Made by a program: the position numbers and the translations under genes. Shown here in pieces: positions 59,259 to 64,000 of a stretch of DNA of 64,000 bases. The stretch's first letter is position 1. Every line of letters begins with the position of its first letter. Source of the stretch: Baylisascaris procyonis (taxonomy: Eukaryota; Nematoda; Chromadorea; Rhabditida; Ascarididae); NCBI GenBank assembly GCA_037389465.1, contig JAZARR010000032.1:2713501-2777500 (forward strand). Direction: 5' to 3'. The notes beneath the pieces are model-generated. The model did no database searches, was not told the DNA's origin, and saw only the letters and a program-made list of their open reading frames with translations.

Positions 59259-60174
59259 GTACTCAAAAATTGCATCGTTGTTGGTTTAACAAAGGGAAAC
59301 AATTGATGCTTGTATGATTTGCATGAAATCGACTGATACAATAAAATTGAAATTTATGCATGAAATGAAAACTTCAGCAGTTTGCGTTTTAACTTCACGT
59401 TTGAATTCCAACACATGAGACAGTTGGTGATTACATTCTTGAGATATTTTTGTTGATTAGGGCAAATCTGATTCGATCACTTATATAAGCGGCTCATAAG
59501 ATATTCGTTTCGGCTGTTTTATTGGCGCTTAGCAAGGGGAGATTGAAAAACCACACCGTTGTATAATATGAGCGCAGAATTTTATTCCATTTTTGAACGC
59601 CCACATCTCATTTTAGTGTTGATCAATCAATGTAAAAAAGAAATGGTGCGATCAGCTATCCTATAGTATAGAATCTATTTTCGAAAGATGCACTATGGCG
59701 AAATCACAAATTCGATTATAGGCACTGGCAGAAAATTAAGAATCATCATCGATCTCCCTTCACTTTCGGATAAGTTTACTTTCAAGTTGAAGTTTATTTC
59801 AGTCTTATGTGAATGATAAGCAAATATGAATTACTCGCTGACATTGCCCACCGGATGTCACAATAAAACATAATTGAAGAATGCATAAAAGATGCAGATC
59901 TTTAGCTATTAGCCGTATTCATCGTTGTGCGGATGACTGGAAATAATCGAAATAAACCATTAATGAACTCAAGTTGCGATTGCAAGTCTCAGGTATTTTG
60001 CTGTGGGAAACCAATCGAAATTTCGTAGTTTTTTCTCTGAACATCTCATCATCAAATATTGGCGCTGTCCCGAAATGACACAAAAATTTGGATCGAAAGG
60101 ACCTAGTTTTATCCGACCAAGATAAGTCCGCCCCCAAACGGAAAGCTTCAAGCGACAATATCACCGAACTTTAG

Positions 60175-60298
60175 TCAAGTGTAGTAGCTATGAGAGAAAG
60201 CTATGAGAGATTAAGGGCCTGGATTGTTGATGAGTTGAATGTACAAGTATTATTCCGCCATCGTTCCCTTCTTGTTACCAATGTGAGTTGGCTAAATT
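60175..60298 (+). CDS. Exon of an unknown gene
   Basis: After an AACTTTAG acceptor the phase-0 frame gives 36 residues, SSVVAMRESYERLRAWIVDE then LNVQVLFRHRSLLVTN, up to a GTGAGT donor after 60282. Reading through instead reaches TAA at 60298. The charged helix followed by hydrophobic strands is clearly non-random for this AT-rich DNA. A following segment after an ACCTGCGCAG acceptor (60351 on; PALHIAYAMKAYNEH then TAA) is coding-like but not in the matching phase. Family unknown. Confidence 0.4.
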
Positions 60299-60719
60299 AA
60301 AGAATTTCCCAAGAAGGAAATACAATTGCCCATACCTATTACCTGCGCAGTTACTAAGCCCGCTCTGCATATCGCTTATGCGATGAAGGCCTACAACGAG
60401 CACTAACGTAGGATTTCGTGAATTCCAAACTTTTTTCATCAATTGTTGCAACCTTTTTTCATCGGCAAACCATCGTTCCCCTAATCCATTGGTACTTCGT
60501 GAATCGGTTCAGAGACGAACAGGATGTTCATTTACATGTAAAGATGCTTTTCTTACATACGTTTCCGGAAATCAAATGCTGCACCTCACAATCATCAATC
60601 AATAGCACACTGGATCAGCTAATCAATCCGCAATTATATCAATTTCAGGAAAATTGCACGGGCAGCCCTGAGACGTTGGTCGGCTATAACTCCTACTCGA
60701 AATGAAATACGATACGCGT

Positions 60720-62262
60720 ACATCAAACAACTTCATTGACGCTTTCAACATCTCTCGCAGTTTGCTTTTGTCAACACTATCGCTATATACTTCAAATGGA
60801 AATGACAACAAAATAATTAACTTATTGGTAAATAAAACAAAAGAAACTTTTTCGCATATTTGAATAATAAATTTCAATTTTTCTTGAACAATGAAATTTA
60901 TTAAGAATGTTAACGAAAAATTAATCAACAAACATCCGAGAAAAATAACATCAAATCGTAATATAATCACAAACTTTAAATTACAAAAAAAAGATATTTA
61001 CAACACAAATCAAAAAGAATCGCATAAAAACTAAAATTATTTCTAAGCACTATGCTAGAAGTGGAAGGCAATGAAATATAGCCATTACCATTGAATTTGG
61101 AAGATGTTTGCATCGATACGAAACAATCATTCAATATACCATCCTAAATGCCTCATTTCCTGTTTTTTCGAAATTCTTTCAGTTGCATATATAATCCCCC
61201 TCACCCCCCCCCCCCCCCTAACAAAGAACCTTTTTCAGTACCAAAACTTAAAATTAATGAATATATTGGGTAATCATATTCTTTACACTGTTAAAACTGA
61301 TAGCTCATTCTTCTTACTTATTAACTCTTCAGAGAGAACCACTAATTAATATAACTTTCCAGTGCTCCCATTCCATAAAATAACGATCAATATTGCAATT
61401 AATATCCTTTTAAAATATCACCTTAAGCATGTCTGTGCTATAAACATTGATGAAAGAAAAAATAAAATAAACTAAAACAATAATAGACGGATCCGTTATG
61501 GATGATAAGCAAACATACATTTAAAAAACTGGCTGTAACACCATAAGAGAACATGAAATAGAGGCAGAATCGAGGAACAATCGACATCGCTATGAAATTC
61601 TACAGAAAAAAAAAGCGCATAGAAAATAAAAATTCATGAAATGCAATAAAAAGAATAGTTTCCGCTATTTGAGATTTGAATGTCTCATTTTTCATAAATT
61701 TTTATCATCTATAAACACAATCCAGAAGAAAAAAAAGAAAAAATGAAAAAGAATGAAATCAAATAGGAAAACGTTAACACATAAAATTTTAAGGGTGGGA
61801 AAGAAGAGACGCCAAATTCGGCTTTAATAACATATGCAACGTCTTATGCCTTCATATTGCGTGTATATTATGAAACTGTTTCTGCTTCAAAAAAACAAAC
61901 AAACAAACAAACATCAAAACTGCAATCATCAAGATTTCTTATTCTCTAAAAAATATTAAATAAACCATCGCTATCACCGATTTTCACCTAATCGCAGAAA
62001 TTATGAATCATTTCTCATTTAGTAACCGATAATTCAAAATACCAATCACATAAAAAACAGAAAAAGGCATTATTGAAATAACCCTTATTTCCGCGCTTCC
62101 TTATCGAATTTCTTATACCTTCAAAACGAAACATTCACAATTCAACTCGTCAAATAGCTTATACAAATATCGAGTTGCTTTAAGCTGATGAAAAAAGCAT
62201 ATAAACAATGCGGATTGAAAAAATGAAACATAAGCCGATGAACATTGCTCACATTAACAGAC
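60720..62262. other. AT-rich stretch without a gene
   Basis: Contains a C-run (61200-61219), A-rich tracts and AAAC repeats near 61892-61912. Small ORFs at 60623-60970 (-) and 61104-61349 (+) are A/T-driven. Confidence 0.5.
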
Positions 62263-62386
62263 CTATCCGATATATCACTTCCGTCTGTAAGGCGCAAATA
62301 GTTGCTACGAAGGTCATCGCTGGGATACTCTACTTCTCCAAAGAGTTTCAAAGCTTTCAAAACTGCTAAAAAGTGCCATAGATTGG
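62263..62386 (-). CDS. Exon of an unknown - strand gene
   Basis: On the - strand an ATTTTGTCAG acceptor opens 124 bp in phase 1, reading NLWHFLAVLKALKLFGEVEY then PSDDLRSNYLRLTDGSDISD, to a weak donor GTCTGT. The continuous amphipathic sequence with Trp, Gly and Pro in sensible spacing stands out from surrounding chance ORFs. The reading frame stays open past the donor but becomes Phe/Ile-rich. Neighbouring exons were not found, and I do not recognise the family. Confidence 0.4.
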
Positions 62387-62583
62387 CTGACAAAATTCTA
62401 AAAAAAAACTGGCAAGAACATGGTAAAATAAAAACACGATAAAATGTTCATAAAAGAGCAGAATGAAACCTGCAAAAACAATGTATAAAAACAAAAAATA
62501 ACGCATGAGGGATGATATATATCAGATTACAGCGGCGCCAAATTATTACGGTCTCATAATCAATCCCCTCCTCCCTCTTCAAA

Positions 62584-62615
62584 AAATAAATAAATAAATA
62601 AATAAATAAATAAAC
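62584..62615. repeat. (AAAT)n microsatellite
   Basis: Seven to eight AAAT/AATA units after a short A run; resembles the tail at 18773 but lacks a visible flanking direct repeat. Confidence 0.8.
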
Positions 62616-63007
62616 CGCTTGCATTACATCCATTCTAATTCAGAAATAAACCTTCTTTTAATTACTAAGCTCACTTAAGCACCTCCATGACATAACGCCC
62701 CATCTTTCATTGTTGCAAACGCCGCACTAGATTACTATTACCGCATATGCCAAGATCCAGAAGAAAATAGGACTGCTAAAGATAAAAGACAAATGCACCT
62801 AACTGCTCACTTCCTTTTGCTCTAGAAAGTCATAGCAGTTGAGTTCGCTAAAATTTCGCAACTAGAGCAAAAAGAGAGCATTCAAAGCATAAAGCGATAA
62901 AAAAAGACAAATCAATTTTTAGAAATCAATATCTCTCTTCAATCATCGATTTGTTTCATCTTATTTAAATTCCTTTCCCTCATCCTCCCCTATTGACTTC
63001 ACCACAG

Positions 63008-63064
63008 AAAATTCAAGAACTATTGAAGAACTGGAGGAAAAAAACGATTGGGGAAGATTTCACG
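63008..63064 (+). CDS. Possible short exon
   Basis: A TTCACCACAG acceptor and a good GTAGGT donor bracket 57 bp open in two frames (KIQELLKNWRKKTIGEDFT or NSRTIEELEEKNDWGRFH). Either would be a normal charged segment. No neighbours were found. Confidence 0.25.
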
Positions 63065-64000
63065 GTAGGTATGGCTCAAGTAGGAAGCATTTCGATTACC
63101 ACCTTCATACCCGATCATCTATATTGAGAGTTCGACATAAAAATTCACATAAAAAAGGCCCATATAGAGATTCATAGTTAATGGAAATTTATTTAAAAAT
63201 GTACTTCAAATGCGATATAATATTCTCCACCCTTTGAAATAATAACATCCTATAAAAGATGAAAAGAACGAAAGTAAATCAATTAAAATAATAAAATTCA
63301 AAAAAAGATGGAAGCTCACAAGGGGAAGCGACATTAAAACAGAAATTAACAGCAAAATTCCATAGAGTGGAATAATTGCAACATAACGCATCATTACACA
63401 ATCATCACCTCTTTACGCATCAAATGAAATATCGACGAGGAAGAAAATTGAAATTATTCCTCATAAAAAAAATCAAGAATTGCATCAAAATAATTCTAAA
63501 TTACCCATTAAGATTGATGGGTAATTTTTACTACTAAAATTAAAAAAAAACTGTAAAAACAATGCTTCAAAACCATTCCTAAGAACACTCATAACTTCCC
63601 CCAGTTTTCCACAACATCAACAAAACGTTTCCGTTTTTATTTTCCTGATTGCCGCAAAAAAATGGGGAGTAAACACAGTGGTAATTAACACTACCAATAA
63701 GGCTGAAATTTAGCCAACGAGGAGTTCCGGCATAAAGCGGCACCAACTAATAACCAGATTTCTCTGAACATGAGACATTGGAAGAAGCATAACCAATCCG
63801 CCAACCGTTATCAATATCAGCGTCCACATCCAGAACCGTAGTAGTTCACGACGACAGCATAAGTGTCATTGCAGACAATACGTCCAAAATTAACCTGGTC
63901 AGTAGCAATTCTATTAAAAAAGCATACATCCCGTTAGTATCGCAAACATTATGCGCTCTCATATGTTAGGAACTACAATATATCAATGACAGCTAGAAAA

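Noticed and set aside
63690..63890. - strand exon with a hydrophobic frame (WTLILITVGGLVMLLPM)
   Set aside because: An in-frame TGA lies upstream with no acceptor between. Another frame after a GACCAG acceptor (VNFGRIVCNDTYAVVVNYYG) conflicts with it. The evidence cancels out so close to the window edge.
1..64000. CRISPR arrays, operons with ribosome binding sites, bacterial-type genes
   Set aside because: No spaced direct-repeat arrays or Shine-Dalgarno-led ORFs exist. Spliced exons and microsatellites show eukaryotic DNA.

Overview
The window looks like nuclear DNA of a nematode, probably a clade V or related rhabditid. Four observations support this. Most of the sequence is AT-rich non-coding DNA with long (AT)n and (AAAT)n tracts. 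Coding exons are short (about 40-280 bp) and end in the nematode-type acceptor TTTTCAG. Three candidate gene starts follow such an acceptor within about 6-45 bp, as expected for spliced-leader trans-splicing. One gene encodes two MSP (major sperm protein) domains, a fold greatly expanded in nematodes. The species cannot be named from the sequence alone. Almost no gene here has a long single-exon ORF, so I rebuilt genes by joining short exons whose splice phases agree. All exon edges are predictions without transcript support.

Left part (1-26 kb). The last exon of a + strand gene ends at 147 and meets a short two-exon - strand gene (289-1349) tail to tail. A + strand terminal exon lies at 5673-5801. 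The rest is mostly empty AT-rich DNA with microsatellites, a 22-bp minisatellite, a 39-bp alternating array and a degraded GC-richer transposon-like fragment near 11.2 kb. From about 20.9 to 24.0 kb is a GC-richer block of roughly 450-bp and 547-bp tandem units.

Middle (26-46 kb). A + strand terminal exon (26300-26433) is followed by a spermidine-synthase-like/METTL13-like methyltransferase gene. Its nine phase-compatible exons run from 29021 to 42172 (315 aa), and one more exon at 26776-26928 may belong to it. Its introns carry foldback elements, a roughly 1-kb tRNA-derived composite repeat and microsatellites. A - strand gene (44960-45918, two exons seen) lies between it and the next + strand gene.

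Right part (46-64 kb). The best-supported gene is a + strand two-MSP-domain protein (46319-51371, eight exons, 390 aa, all phases consistent). Starting 79 bp after its last stop is a very young Ty3/gypsy-type LTR retrotransposon (51450-54213, - strand) with two 382-bp LTRs I read as identical and a 5-bp target duplication. Its middle has been deleted in frame, so one 643-aa ORF joins Gag, zinc knuckles and protease directly to the integrase C-terminus. A further + strand exon (54498-54701) begins 285 bp beyond the element and is in phase to be the last exon of the MSP gene, which would put the element in an intron. A second copy of the 1-kb tRNA-derived repeat follows at 55.3-56.3 kb. Scattered unassigned exons fill 57-63 kb.
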